A stretch of 64,000 nt of DNA from Hydrogenophaga sp. NFH-34 (GCF_021401345.1 NZ_JACBGE010000011.1:62001-126000), one strand, 5' to 3'. Positions 44,110 through 52,737 are shown, numbered from the stretch's first letter. A program made the numbers and translations. Notes: generated by a model not told the origin, from the letters alone.

Positions 44110-44199
44110 CCCTCGGAGAGGCACAGAGGCAGCGAGGAGGCACTCTAAGATGATTCAGAGCATTCCAGGCAAATGGTGGCTGATAATCTCCATCTTTCA

Positions 44200-44219
44200 A
44201 GCGCTCAAATTTGAGCGCT
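44200..44219. promoter_or_regulatory. CAAATTTG palindrome, copy f (perfect)
   Basis: AGCGCTCAAATTTGAGCGCT is a perfect 20-bp palindrome and the best copy in the window; the others look like variants of it. Confidence 0.75.
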
Positions 44220-44287
44220 GCAGGACGTCGGAAACCGATCTGGCGATGCTGTCGAAGGGGGCGTAGCGCCAAGTCGAAATCTGGAGG

Positions 44288-44305
44288 GCGTCCAAACTTG
44301 AGCGC
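44288..44305. promoter_or_regulatory. CAAATTTG palindrome, copy g (degenerate)
   Basis: GCGTCCAAACTTGAGCGC has one change in the core (CAAACTTG). The right arm GAGCGCTTG is intact. Confidence 0.55.
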
Positions 44306-44621
44306 TTGTGTCGAGGTGGCTACAAAGCAACAAGCACAAACCGAAAGCGGGAACCGCTTTCGCGGAATGCCTATCTGGGGTTTGTCTACTTCATTTCGAT
44401 AGTTCAGATAGTTATTCCAAGAATAATTAAATAATTCATTTGATTGAATTTATTATTCTTCAATACATTCAATATTTTATATTTAAGATTGATATTCTTG
44501 ATGTTGGCGCACGAAGTCTCTTTGTGAATGGTCTTTCTTTTTGACTGTCATTCGTTTCGGGAGTGGATGGACCGCTCAACAGAATGAAAAGGCAATCCCA
44601 GCCCATTCATCAGGAGTATCC

Positions 44622-45509
44622 ATGTCCGATTCCGAAACCCTGCAGCCCAGCGAAGAGCAGAACCCCATCGACGCGAGTTCGACGGCACTTTCTGCCGAGT
44701 CGCCCGATGCCGAAGCCGTTGCCGCTCACGCGGCGATCACCGAGGCCGTTGAGTTCGCCAACGCCAGCATCAGCGCCGGTGAAGCAGGGGATGCCAAGCC
44801 CATCGAGCGCAAGCAACTGACCCGTGAAGAGCGGCAGGCCATGTCACGCAAGATCGCCAGGCGCCAGCGCGAGCTGGGTACCCGCGAACTGGAACGGAAA
44901 TACCCCAATACGATCGTGGTGCCGGCCGGCATCGCCATCGGAGATCCCAACATCGCTTCTTCGGCAGTCCGCTTCCTGGGGCTGACCGACCGCACCCTCC
45001 ATCTGCTGCACCGGTACGGTCAACGCTTCATGGGTGCCACCGAAGTTGCCAAAGTCCATGAGTCGATGGACAACGCGATTCGCAAGTACGTGGAAGAGGC
45101 CAGCCAGGCTCTCAGCCTGGGCCGCTCCCTGACAGAGAAAGCAAAGCTGGCGTCGGCCAACTCGGGCGACCCATGGTTCGCTCCTGAATACACCAGCACC
45201 ACCCTCGAAGTGACCTTCGGCGTCAAGACGCGCCAGGCACTGAACCTCGTCCGAGCCCTTCAGCAGTGGGATCTGGCCATCGTTGAATTCGCCGCCCTGG
45301 ACTTTAACGGCGAGGGAGACATCGACCAGATCGACACCCTGCGCCAGAACGAGCGGCGACTCTTCGGCGACATCAGCCGCCTGTGCCTGCGGGTGATCCA
45401 GTCCGTGAACCGTCGCAGTCAGGCCATGGCGCGGCCTGCACCCAAGGAAGAAGGGGAGGGGCAGGCAGAGGCCACCGAAGCCGCAAACGGAGCCCCTGAA
45501 GCTGCCTGA
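44622..45509 (+). CDS. AcaB/DUF1845-like protein (possible transfer regulator)
   Basis: The C-terminal two thirds (VRFLGLTDRTLHLLHRYGQR, EVTFGVKTRQALNLVRALQQ and DTLRQNERRLFGDISRLCLR) resemble the DUF1845 / PFL_4669 family of integrative elements, to which the IncC transfer regulator AcaB belongs. The N-terminal about 90 residues are acidic low complexity. CAGGAG precedes ATG 44622; the longer frame from 44541 has no SD. It sits next to the three-operator, AT-rich gap. If it is the regulator that binds the palindromes, it would control the T4SS operons; that is inference. Confidence 0.6.
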   Translation: MSDSETLQPSEEQNPIDASSTALSAESPDAEAVAAHAAITEAVEFANASISAGEAGDAKPIERKQLTREERQAMSRKIARRQRELGTRELERKYPNTIVVPAGIAIGDPNIASSAVRFLGLTDRTLHLLHRYGQRFMGATEVAKVHESMDNAIRKYVEEASQALSLGRSLTEKAKLASANSGDPWFAPEYTSTTLEVTFGVKTRQALNLVRALQQWDLAIVEFAALDFNGEGDIDQIDTLRQNERRLFGDISRLCLRVIQSVNRRSQAMARPAPKEEGEGQAEATEAANGAPEAA

Positions 45510-45551
45510 GCCCGAGCATCCGGCGGTCGATCCACGCAGCATCAACCATGG

Positions 45552-45573
45552 AGCCCGGTTCGCCGGGCTTTTG
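45552..45573 (+). terminator. Terminator after the AcaB-like gene
   Basis: AGCCCGG (45552-45558) pairs with CCGGGCT (45563-45569) with a short T tail. It lies close before the helicase gene, so read-through or a promoter within 45570-45590 is needed. Confidence 0.7.
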
Positions 45574-45592
45574 CATTCTTGGAGCCCTTCGA

Positions 45593-47473
45593 ATGTCAGA
45601 AATTCAGTCCCAGATCGATTCTCTGAACCCCGAACAAAAAGAGGTTGCCCTGTGTATGGGTCATTGCCTGGCCATCGCGGCGCCGGGGTCCGGAAAGACA
45701 AAGACGCTGGCCGTGAAAGCAGCCTATCTTTTGGACAAGGGCCATACGGTGACCGCTGTGACGTTCACACGTGATGCCGCATTGGAGCTTCGGGACCGGA
45801 TCATCGCGCTGACCGGGCGTGAGGCACTTCCCAATTTGCTGGTGGGTACCTTTCACTCCATCGACCTTCTGATGGCCTTTCCGGGAAAGGCCAGGTCCGG
45901 AATGGGCAGCAATATCCTGAAGGCAGGTCACTCCCGGCTGACCCGGCAGTGGGAGATCGTCAAGGAGGCCACGCGGCGCTCTATCGTGGACAGGGCCATT
46001 GCCCAGGCAGGTCTGGCTATCGAGCGTGACGAAGGCACCAGGCTGATCGAGACCATCAAATCCGGATATGCAAAGCCGGGCACTGATCAAGAGGCGCAGT
46101 TGGTCAAGGCATATGCCGAGCTGTTGCGCCGGCATGGTGTCATCGACTTTCAGGACATCCTGCTGGAGACGAACAAGGCCATGGCCAATGGGCAGATCAG
46201 CCCACTGCGCACCGACCACCTGATGATCGATGAATTCCAGGACACGGACACCACCCAGTTTCAGTGGGCCATGCACCACGCAGCCGGCAGCGTCCTGACA
46301 GCGGTGGGGGATGATGACCAGTCGATCTATGGCTTTCGACGCGCACTGGGCTATAAGGGCATGGCCGACTTCCATGACCAGCTTCAGGCAACCAGGATCG
46401 TGTTGGGCATGAACTACCGTTCCCACAGTGAAGTGCTGGAGCCATCGGCAATGCTCATCGGGAAGAACCAGGACCGCATGGAAAAGGAGCTGGTCTCTTT
46501 CAAGGGGCCAGGCGGGGATGCATTCTGGGACCGATTCGGAACTCGCACGGACGAGGCCAGAAATTGCCACGAATGGATCAGGGCGGCACTGGACCGCGGA
46601 GAAAGCGCTGGTGTCCTGGCACGAACAAACAAGCGGCTGGATACCATAGAGGTGCAGTGCGTGAAAAACCGAACGCCCTACATCAGGGGCGAAGGTGGCT
46701 CCATTCTTCAATCTCGGGAAATGGCTGTCTTCACCGCGGCAATCGGCCTGCTGACCAGGGACAACATGCTCGATGCGGATGAGGTCCTGGCGTGGATGAA
46801 GCTGACCGAAGAGGATATTGACGGCATCCATCGCTCCCTTGGCAAAACAGGCTTCATGCGCCTTGATCGAGCCGGGCTGCAGAGGCTCCCTCTTGCGGCA
46901 GAGGCCCGCTCGAAAGTGAGTACCTTGGTAAAGCGCAGCCTGGACTGGCGCAAGATTCTGGACCACGGCGGTGTGAACTTCGTGGTGGACCGCATATTCG
47001 CCCTGCTCAATGAACACGTGGGCGAAGACAAACGTGCAGGTCGAGCGCTGGAAGTGATCAAGGAAATCTTCTTGAAGCCGGTGGGTAGCGCCGAATCAGG
47101 AATTGCGCAGATGGCCAGCAGGTTGGAGCACATCCGAGCATTGATGGAAGGCCGGAAGAAAAAGGATGATGGCAAGGAGGAACCACCGTCGGTTGCCCTG
47201 ATAACGGCTCATGGCTCCAAGGGGTTGGAATGGGACAACGTGTGGATCGTAGGGGCTGAGCATGGAGCCTTTCCCGATGAATCAGCCTCGGTTCAAGAAG
47301 AGCGGCGCCTGTTCTTCGTTGCCATGACCCGGGCAAGGAAGCACCTTCGAGTGAGCGCCTCTGGCACCAAACCACTGTCAGCGTTTGTTGATGATGCAGG
47401 GCTCCTTCGGACGCCAGAGCCTGTTGCACTGCCTGCCGCAGATTCAGTTGAACAGGACTGGGACGAGTTCTAA
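45593..47473 (+). CDS. UvrD/Rep-family SF1 DNA helicase
   Basis: 3'-5' SF1A helicase. Walker A APGSGKTKTL at residues 30-39, VTFTRDAALELRDRI (Ia), DEFQDTDTTQF (motif II), GDDDQSIYGFRRA (III), LGMNYRSH (IV), HGSKGLEWDNVWIVG (V) and RRLFFVAMTRARKHL (VI) all appear in order. At 626 aa it is a little short because 2B-type regions are reduced. Start 45593 has GGAG 8 nt upstream. Convergent with the DinG-like gene, 15 nt away. Probably serves plasmid replication or repair. Confidence 0.9.
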   Translation: MSEIQSQIDSLNPEQKEVALCMGHCLAIAAPGSGKTKTLAVKAAYLLDKGHTVTAVTFTRDAALELRDRIIALTGREALPNLLVGTFHSIDLLMAFPGKARSGMGSNILKAGHSRLTRQWEIVKEATRRSIVDRAIAQAGLAIERDEGTRLIETIKSGYAKPGTDQEAQLVKAYAELLRRHGVIDFQDILLETNKAMANGQISPLRTDHLMIDEFQDTDTTQFQWAMHHAAGSVLTAVGDDDQSIYGFRRALGYKGMADFHDQLQATRIVLGMNYRSHSEVLEPSAMLIGKNQDRMEKELVSFKGPGGDAFWDRFGTRTDEARNCHEWIRAALDRGESAGVLARTNKRLDTIEVQCVKNRTPYIRGEGGSILQSREMAVFTAAIGLLTRDNMLDADEVLAWMKLTEEDIDGIHRSLGKTGFMRLDRAGLQRLPLAAEARSKVSTLVKRSLDWRKILDHGGVNFVVDRIFALLNEHVGEDKRAGRALEVIKEIFLKPVGSAESGIAQMASRLEHIRALMEGRKKKDDGKEEPPSVALITAHGSKGLEWDNVWIVGAEHGAFPDESASVQEERRLFFVAMTRARKHLRVSASGTKPLSAFVDDAGLLRTPEPVALPAADSVEQDWDEF

Positions 47474-47488
47474 CTCAGGCCCTGGCGT

Positions 47489-49507
47489 TCAGCTCGTCAG
47501 AACCTTGGTGAACTGCGTGCTGGCAACGATGCGGCTTCCGTACCGCTTGGAGATCAGTCTCCGGTCCAGAACCATGATCTCGCCATAGTCACTTTCACGG
47601 CGCATCAGGCGCCCGCACACCTGGGCAAACTTTCGGCCGCACACAGGCAGTGTCAGAAGGTTGAAGGGCTCCTTGCCCCTTTCCTTCAGGTACTCACCGT
47701 GAGTGGCGATCACAGGGTCCTCCTGGGTGGGGAAGGGCAGCTTCGTGATCACCACTTGCGTGCAGTAAGTCCCTGGCAGATCCACTCCCTCGCCAACGCT
47801 GTCCAGTCCGAAGATGACGGAGCGCCGGCCGGCGTCGATTCGCCTGCGATGCTCATCGAGCATGCTGGAGGGTTGCCACTTCCCCTGTATCAGGACAAGC
47901 TGTTTGATGTGTTCAGGCAGCGCCTCAAAACATTCCTGCATCAGCTTTCGGCTGGTGAAGTAGACCAGCACCCCCTGGTGCTCGCTGGAAAGGTCCTTCA
48001 GGTATGCGATGACCCGGCGCCCGTGGCCCGGGTCATTCCCGTCCAGTGCCATTCGTGGCACGTACAGTCGAGCCCGTTCCCTGTCGAAGGGCGTATCGAG
48101 CTTGAGGGTTGGCGTCTTCTCGGGCATGCCCAGAGAAAAGATCGTCGGTTTGAACTCACCAAGGGCAGCGATGGTCGCGCTGGTGATCAGCGCGGTTTTA
48201 ACGACGGGCCACAGGTGCTTTCTTGCCTTGTCTGCTGGATTGAAGGGCGAGCAGCAGATCTCCAGTGATTGGCGACCGCGTTCCAGCCATCGAGCCAGCT
48301 CTTCCTCGCCGGTGTACTCAGCGATGCACTTCTGGGCCTCTTCGATCTTGGAGAGCAGCTCACCGAACCGAATTTCGGCGATCGATTGAATTCCCGCAAC
48401 CTTGGAGCCGCCTTCCTTTTCCTTCTGCCGAACACGGTCGCGGCACTTCGAAACCCGATCCTTGAGTTCGTCTATGTTTCCGGCGAGCGTGACGAGCAGG
48501 TCCATGAACTGTGGTGGGGCTTCCCCGAGGCGGAACCTGTGCATCGTCCCGTCTCCGATCATGGTCGCAATCGACTGGGCGGTTGCGTTCCACATTCCCC
48601 TGACCCGCTCGCTTGCAAAGTCGATTCCGTCTCGGTCTGAACCAGCGAAGGTCAACACGGCCTTGATCGACTCGTCCCAATACTCCCCGAAGTCCAGCCG
48701 TCGAGCGAATGCACTGATGAGCTTGTCGCCGAGATGGTGACCTTCGTCGAACACGTAGATGGCCTTCTGGTCGGCCAGGGGGCTGTTCGGTACACGTGAA
48801 AGGCAAGTCAGCAGGTAGTCGTGATTCGTGATGATGACGCGAGCAGTCTTCAGCGAATCCTGGACCTTGTAGTAGGGGCAGTCGTCGAATGCCGGACAGT
48901 TTCGGCTGGTGCATGTCAAGGCGTTGTTGGCGATCTTGCGCCAAGTCGCATGGGGTAGTGCCTCGTCCAAAGAGTCCCGCACCCCGTCCCATTCGCCAGA
49001 TTCAAGCCGGCGATGGAGTCGAACGACCTTCTCGCATTCTTGGGCGCCTTGCTCACTCTGGAACATGTCGTTGGCAACCTCCACCACGCTTTCGAGGCTC
49101 ATCGGGCATGCATAGCGTTCGCGGCCCTTGGCCACGGCAACCGTGACCGACTTGATGGAAACACCTTCGTGAACGACCGAGGAAATTGCCTGGATTGCAG
49201 CAGGTATGTCTCGTGCCGCAAGCTGGTCCTGGAGGCTGGCCGTAGCCGTCGAGATGATCAGCACTCGGTCCTGCAGCGCGGCTGTGATGATGCCGGGCAG
49301 AAGGTAGCCCATGCTCTTGCCTGTTCCGGTGGGTGCGTCGATGATGCCTGCCGTTTCGCGTGCAAAGAGTGCCGCGGAACGCTTGATCATCTGCTTTTGC
49401 TGCTCCCGGGGCTTGAAGCCAGGCATCACGATCGGGAGCGCGGCATACGCCTTGGCGATGAAGCCGTTGATCAAGGTGGAATTGGTGGAGGTGTTGTGCT
49501 CGGACAT
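47489..49507 (-). CDS. DinG/XPD-family helicase with Fe-S cluster motif
   Basis: SF2 5'-3' helicase of the DinG type. Walker A DAPTGTGKS at about residues 57-65, Fe-S cysteines as RYACP then LTCTSRNCPAFDDCPYYK, DEGH box in YVFDEGHHLGDK, SATIAALGEF (motif III), and GLDSVGEGVDLPG with VCGRLMRRESDYG (motif VI) near the end. I start at ATG 49507 with GGGAA upstream; GTG 49579 and ATGs at 49519 and 49513 are alternatives. It may unwind R-loops or G-quadruplexes and is fully intact. Confidence 0.87.
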   Translation of the reverse strand: MSEHNTSTNSTLINGFIAKAYAALPIVMPGFKPREQQKQMIKRSAALFARETAGIIDAPTGTGKSMGYLLPGIITAALQDRVLIISTATASLQDQLAARDIPAAIQAISSVVHEGVSIKSVTVAVAKGRERYACPMSLESVVEVANDMFQSEQGAQECEKVVRLHRRLESGEWDGVRDSLDEALPHATWRKIANNALTCTSRNCPAFDDCPYYKVQDSLKTARVIITNHDYLLTCLSRVPNSPLADQKAIYVFDEGHHLGDKLISAFARRLDFGEYWDESIKAVLTFAGSDRDGIDFASERVRGMWNATAQSIATMIGDGTMHRFRLGEAPPQFMDLLVTLAGNIDELKDRVSKCRDRVRQKEKEGGSKVAGIQSIAEIRFGELLSKIEEAQKCIAEYTGEEELARWLERGRQSLEICCSPFNPADKARKHLWPVVKTALITSATIAALGEFKPTIFSLGMPEKTPTLKLDTPFDRERARLYVPRMALDGNDPGHGRRVIAYLKDLSSEHQGVLVYFTSRKLMQECFEALPEHIKQLVLIQGKWQPSSMLDEHRRRIDAGRRSVIFGLDSVGEGVDLPGTYCTQVVITKLPFPTQEDPVIATHGEYLKERGKEPFNLLTLPVCGRKFAQVCGRLMRRESDYGEIMVLDRRLISKRYGSRIVASTQFTKVLTS

Positions 49508-49640
49508 GGTCATTCCCATGGTCCCAGCCAACCGGGGAAAATCAAGCTGGAGTGCTGTGAGTTTGGATCGGTCAATCACTCAGGCTCGCTTCGTCGCCTT
49601 CGAGGCCAAGGAAAGATGTCCAATCCCTCGTGAACGATGG

Positions 49641-49660
49641 AGCGCCCAAATTCGAGCGCT
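49641..49660. promoter_or_regulatory. CAAATTTG palindrome, copy h (degenerate)
   Basis: AGCGCCCAAATTCGAGCGCT: both arms intact, one base changed in the core. In the divergent gap between the DinG-like gene and the 49878 gene. Confidence 0.6.
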
Positions 49661-49877
49661 CAAAAGCGGAGCTAGTGGGGCTTGCTTTTGTCCACCAAGC
49701 GAGATGCTGACGGCGAGAGAATCAATCCAAGGGCAGATTGAATCCGCGATTGCGGGATGTGCACCCACCAGCATCAACGAACTTGACGGATCTGTCTTGA
49801 GCCAGGAGGCTGACGACAGCTTCGACGCTGACTCCATTTGCAACACCGATGAAATCGGGAAACGAACTGGAGCAAAA

Positions 49878-50126
49878 ATGACCACATCTATCACCAAGAT
49901 CGAGAAATCAATCCTCGATGAATTCAAGAGCGAGTCTCAGCATCTGCGTGAGCAGCCCGTGACCGACGCGATGCAAGAAGAGCTTGCGAAGATCTCGTTG
50001 CCCTTTCACCTGAAGTTCCAGGAGCTGGGTTACCAGTGGAACGAGAGCCTGCTGTTGCTGCGAAAGGCCTTCGACCACAAACCGCCCCGCAACAAGAAGC
50101 CGCAACCGCTTTCGGTCTTCGGATGA
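49878..50126 (+). CDS. Hypothetical small protein, 82 aa
   Basis: Not recognised. Helical (ITKIEKSILDEFKSESQHLR and QELGYQWNESLLLLRKAF) with a basic tail (HKPPRNKKPQPL). ATG 49878 has GGAG at 49869-49872. The frame stays open upstream to an ATG at 49704 that has no SD, so a 140-aa form is possible. It is the first gene of the small-gene block that runs to 52.7 kb. Confidence 0.6.
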   Translation: MTTSITKIEKSILDEFKSESQHLREQPVTDAMQEELAKISLPFHLKFQELGYQWNESLLLLRKAFDHKPPRNKKPQPLSVFG

Positions 50127-50160
50127 AGATCTCCGAGGCTCAAGCCCCTACCAACACTCA

Positions 50161-50265
50161 GCCCGCTTCAGCGGGCTTTCTCATGGGCTTCATGGGCTTT
50201 CCAGGTGTCCATGAGAAAGCCTGACGGCTACTCCTTTCACCATCACCCTTCTTGGGAAGAAAGGA
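50161..50265 (+). promoter_or_regulatory. Structured leader of the gene at 50273
   Basis: P1 GCCCGCTTCAGCGGGC (50161-50176). P2 GGCTTTCTCATGG (50174-50186) with CCATGAGAAAGCC (50209-50221), 13 of 13 paired. P3 TCCTTTC (50232-50238) with the SD GAAAGGA (50259-50265). Confidence 0.75.
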
Positions 50266-50272
50266 ACACACC

Positions 50273-50677
50273 ATGAGCTTGAAAGAGCTTGCCATGGCTG
50301 TAGTGGACGCCAGTGAAAAGGGCGATCTCACTGCGGCAATTCAGGCACTCGGCGCTGAACTCAAGCGCCTTGAGCAGACGGGCGGGGACCAGGAAGAAGT
50401 CATTCAAATGGCCAGGCGAGCGTACTGCGACGATGACGACATCCAGATCGATGAAGACGCTGAGGTCAGTGAGACCGATGATGGTGCCTGGGTCTCGGCT
50501 TGGGTCTGGGTGTCCACCGAGGAAATGATGGACCCCTTCGCTCCCCGGATTGAGGACGTGATCTTTGATGAAGGCGGGGCTGGACCTTACACCCCGCCAG
50601 AAGATGACCCTTCGCTCGTGCAAGCCAGCGACTTGGAAATGGACGAGCCAGGCAAGTGGGACGAAGAAGCGTCCTGA
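50273..50677 (+). CDS. Hypothetical acidic protein, 134 aa
   Basis: Not recognised. A helical N-terminus (KELAMAVVDASEKGDLTAAI) is followed by a strongly acidic body (YCDDDDIQIDEDAEVSETDD) and tail EMDEPGKWDEEAS. ATG 50273 after GAAAGGAACACACC. Net charge and size are in the range of DNA-mimic anti-restriction proteins, but no ArdA-like motif is seen. Confidence 0.7.
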   Translation: MSLKELAMAVVDASEKGDLTAAIQALGAELKRLEQTGGDQEEVIQMARRAYCDDDDIQIDEDAEVSETDDGAWVSAWVWVSTEEMMDPFAPRIEDVIFDEGGAGPYTPPEDDPSLVQASDLEMDEPGKWDEEAS

Positions 50678-50755
50678 CAGCATCACCCGCCCCGCAAGGG
50701 GTCGGTGAACCCATGCGCGTTTTTGGCTCAGCGCTCATCGGCTCACCGCGGTGAC

Positions 50756-50790
50756 CCTTTCTCAAACACTGCCACGTGCAGAAAGAAAGG
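50756..50790 (+). promoter_or_regulatory. SD-masking hairpin of the gene at 50800
   Basis: CCTTTC (50756-50761) pairs with GAAAGG (50785-50790), the SD. A CCCC/GGGG hairpin (about 50690-50701) may be the P1 equivalent. Confidence 0.6.
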
Positions 50791-50799
50791 AAGTCCATC

Positions 50800-51315
50800 A
50801 TGTTCAAGCAAATCACCAGAGTGCTGGCCTTGGCTTTTGCCGCTGTCCTCATGGTCGGTTGCGCCGCACCCAACGGCTCTGCGCCTCGTCCCAGCATCCT
50901 GACCAGTGCGCAAGGCACTTCGACGGCCTACAAGGCTGCCCAGCAGATGCAACGGGTGGAAGAGGGCGTCGTCATCTCCGTGCGCGACATCACGATGATC
51001 GACCAGCCTGCTTCCATGGGGCAGAAGTTGGGCGGGACTCTCGGTGGAGCTGCTGGCTACTTCAGCGGCAAGCAGTTCACCAAGAACAAAACCGTCCAAG
51101 CGGTTCTCGCGGGCCTGGGCGGGATGGTTGGCGCCGAGTACGGTAAGCAAGCCACAGGAACCGTCGATGGTCAGGAAATCGTGATCCGCATCGACGGCTC
51201 GAAATACCAGCCCTCGCGTACGGTTGCCATCGCGCAGTCGAGCGCAGACGGTGTGCGGTTTCACAAGAACCAACGTGTCTTGATCATCGGTCAGGGCCGC
51301 GTTGCTCCGCTGTGA
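50800..51315 (+). CDS. SlyB-like outer-membrane lipoprotein (glycine zipper)
   Basis: Lipobox LMVGC at about residue 21 after FKQITRVLALAFAAV. The mature part contains a glycine-zipper hydrophobic pair (KLGGTLGGAAGYFSGK and VLAGLGGMVGAEYG), then a small beta domain ending RVLIIGQGRVAPL, as in the SlyB/PcP family. 171 aa. Such lipoproteins affect envelope stability; on a conjugative element they could take part in entry exclusion or pilus stability. Confidence 0.8.
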   Translation: MFKQITRVLALAFAAVLMVGCAAPNGSAPRPSILTSAQGTSTAYKAAQQMQRVEEGVVISVRDITMIDQPASMGQKLGGTLGGAAGYFSGKQFTKNKTVQAVLAGLGGMVGAEYGKQATGTVDGQEIVIRIDGSKYQPSRTVAIAQSSADGVRFHKNQRVLIIGQGRVAPL

Positions 51316-51334
51316 GCCGATTTCATCCCAATCC

Positions 51335-51424
51335 AACCCCTTCGGGGGTTTTCTTCTGATGGCAGCAGAAGAAAGCCCCTGTGGCTGTCCTTTTTTCACT
51401 CCCGCCAAATGCGGAGAAAGGACA
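51335..51424 (+). promoter_or_regulatory. Structured leader of the gene at 51428
   Basis: P1 AACCCC/GGGGTT (51335-51350). P2 GGTTTTCTTCTG (51347-51358) with CAGAAGAAAGCC (51366-51377). P3 TGTCCTTT (51386-51393) with the SD region AAAGGACA (51417-51424), 8 of 8. Confidence 0.7.
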
Positions 51425-51427
51425 AGC

Positions 51428-51814
51428 ATGAAAATCACCAAGAAGTCGGTACTGGAACTCATGGCCAGCGGATACGTCCAGGCAACCATGGTCGGCGGGC
51501 AGTCCATCGAGGACTGGCTCCACATCGTCAGCATGGTCAAGAAGGACTTTCCGGACGCCAAGGAGTTCGACGACAAGATCGAGTTCGACTTCAGCAGACC
51601 GGGTGTGTGCCGCTGCATCCGCAAGCCTAAGGTCGCTCGCTTGCGCAAAGGCACTTTCAGGGCCAACTCCAAGACGTACTACTTCGAATGGGAAGGCAAG
51701 ACAAGCTCGGGTGATGTCGCATCGCTCAAGCTGCTGGAGGACGGATCCGGCTTGGAGCTGGAAATGTTCAATGGCGCTCGCATGCAGTACAGGCCTTTGA
51801 CTGCGGCAGCTTGA
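51428..51814 (+). CDS. Hypothetical protein, 128 aa
   Basis: Not recognised. It starts KITKKSVLELMASGYVQATM, with a basic middle (RCIRKPKVARLRKGTFRANS) and beta-like end (FEWEGKTSSGDVASLKLLED). ATG 51428 follows GGAGAAAGGA. Single-gene unit flanked by leader hairpins. Confidence 0.7.
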   Translation: MKITKKSVLELMASGYVQATMVGGQSIEDWLHIVSMVKKDFPDAKEFDDKIEFDFSRPGVCRCIRKPKVARLRKGTFRANSKTYYFEWEGKTSSGDVASLKLLEDGSGLELEMFNGARMQYRPLTAAA

Positions 51815-51838
51815 TCATCGAGAGCTTCAACAGCATAA

Positions 51839-51937
51839 GCCCCCTCGGGGGCTTTCTCATGCCCGCTACCCGTTGGCAGCAGAAAGCCTCTGGCTTGCTT
51901 CATTTCAACCACGGCAATTGCCGGATGAAAAGGAAGC
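51839..51937 (+). promoter_or_regulatory. Structured leader of the gene at 51941
   Basis: P1 GCCCCC/GGGGGC (51839-51852). P2 GGCTTTCT (51850-51857) with AGAAAGCC (51881-51888). P3 is weaker: CTTCATTTC (about 51898) with GAAAAGGAAG (51927-51936), interrupted. Confidence 0.6.
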
Positions 51938-51940
51938 ATC

Positions 51941-52459
51941 ATGTCCAAAGTTCAATACCTGCGCGACTGCACTGCTGTGAAGGCCCAGCAGTTGGATCTG
52001 CGTGTTCACGCTGATTTCCTTATCGACGAGGATCTCGAAGAAGCCATCTTCGAGATGGTCCAAACGATTGGCGACAAGGGCCTGCGCATCACCATGCCCG
52101 TCAATGATGGCTTCAGGTTCGTGTGCAACGACACCGGTCAACCGATCGAGCAAGTCACTGACGTGGCCCTGGAAGTCACCTCATCGACCGTCGCCATGAG
52201 CGGGAAGCTCGAAGGCGACATCTGGATTCGCTCTCAAGAGATCGACATCCAGCAGGTCTTTGCCGATCTGCACCCTCTGCAACCGTATATCGGCCTGAAC
52301 GCCAATGGCGAGATGGTGGATCTGGGAATGCACCGTGACTTCGAAGGTGCACGCTCAACTGCCTCCGTCGAGGTTGTCTATGCCGCCGACGAGGAAGAGG
52401 CCAAAAAGTGGCTTGAAAGCCTGGGAGAAATCCTGGGCGCGAAGGTCACCTACGGCTGA
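51941..52459 (+). CDS. Hypothetical protein, 172 aa
   Basis: Not recognised. Acidic (IDEDLEEAIFEMVQTIGDKG), mixed alpha/beta, with VEVVYAADEEEAKKWLESLG near the C-terminus. Resembles the 4565 protein in size, charge and DLRVHADFLIDEDL versus DLCAYVTLDLPMDTD at the N-terminus; distant homology is possible. ATG 51941 after AAAAGGAAG. Confidence 0.7.
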   Translation: MSKVQYLRDCTAVKAQQLDLRVHADFLIDEDLEEAIFEMVQTIGDKGLRITMPVNDGFRFVCNDTGQPIEQVTDVALEVTSSTVAMSGKLEGDIWIRSQEIDIQQVFADLHPLQPYIGLNANGEMVDLGMHRDFEGARSTASVEVVYAADEEEAKKWLESLGEILGAKVTYG

Positions 52460-52475
52460 TCTCTACAAAACCCCA

Positions 52476-52495
52476 CCCCCCTCGCGGGGGTTTTT
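52476..52495 (+). terminator. Terminator-like P1 hairpin after the 51941 gene
   Basis: CCCCC (52476-52480) pairs with GGGGG (52486-52490), followed by TTTTT. Unlike most P1 copies this one has a good T tract. Confidence 0.7.
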
Positions 52496-52530
52496 CACTG
52501 GATCCGTAGTGCTCGGAATCAGCGGCAAGC

Positions 52531-52565
52531 CCCTTTCTTACAACACCGCATATTGCGGAGAAGGG
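52531..52565 (+). promoter_or_regulatory. SD-masking hairpin of the gene at 52574
   Basis: CCCTTTCT (52531-52538) pairs with AGAAGGG (52559-52565) with one bulge; inner stem CCGCA/TGCGG (52546-52558). Confidence 0.65.
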
Positions 52566-52573
52566 TATACGTC

Positions 52574-52693
52574 ATGGACCAGTTGGAAATCGGGATCACT
52601 GGCTCGGGTTACGCCGATCTCATGAATCTCATCGCCATGAGTTCGTCCCATCCGGTTCTGGAGTTCAAGCGAACCAAAGGTGAACGGTCATGA
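52574..52693 (+). CDS. Small hypothetical protein, 39 aa
   Basis: Not recognised. It begins MDQLEIGITGSGYADLMNLI and ends KRTKGERS. Support comes from the masked SD, the leader hairpin and the ATGA overlap with the next, IS-interrupted ORF at 52690. Too short for any domain assignment. Confidence 0.55.
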   Translation: MDQLEIGITGSGYADLMNLIAMSSSHPVLEFKRTKGERS

Positions 52694-52737
52694 GCAACCT
52701 ACCGGATACAACCTATCCGCAAGGCTTTTACCTGGTG

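Larger units (their letters stand above)
44031..44621. other. 591-nt operator-dense, AT-rich intergenic region (origin or centromere candidate)
   Basis: Contains three CAAATTTG palindromes (44092-44109, 44200-44219, 44288-44305) spaced about 110 and 87 bp apart, then an abrupt AT-rich block of about 100 bp (44400-44500). That block carries an imperfect inverted repeat (AAGAATAATTAAATAATTCA at 44419 with TGAATTTATTATTCTT at 44445). It lies between divergent genes. A DNA-unwinding element, a partition site or a strongly controlled divergent promoter would all fit. Confidence 0.5.

Noticed and set aside
45596-47017. 473-aa minus-strand open frame opposite the UvrD-like helicase
   Set aside because: Shadow frame; helicase motifs are all on the plus strand.
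49704-49877. Upstream extension of the 49878 gene to ATG 49704
   Set aside because: No SD before 49704, while GGAG with good spacing precedes 49878; kept only as an alternative.
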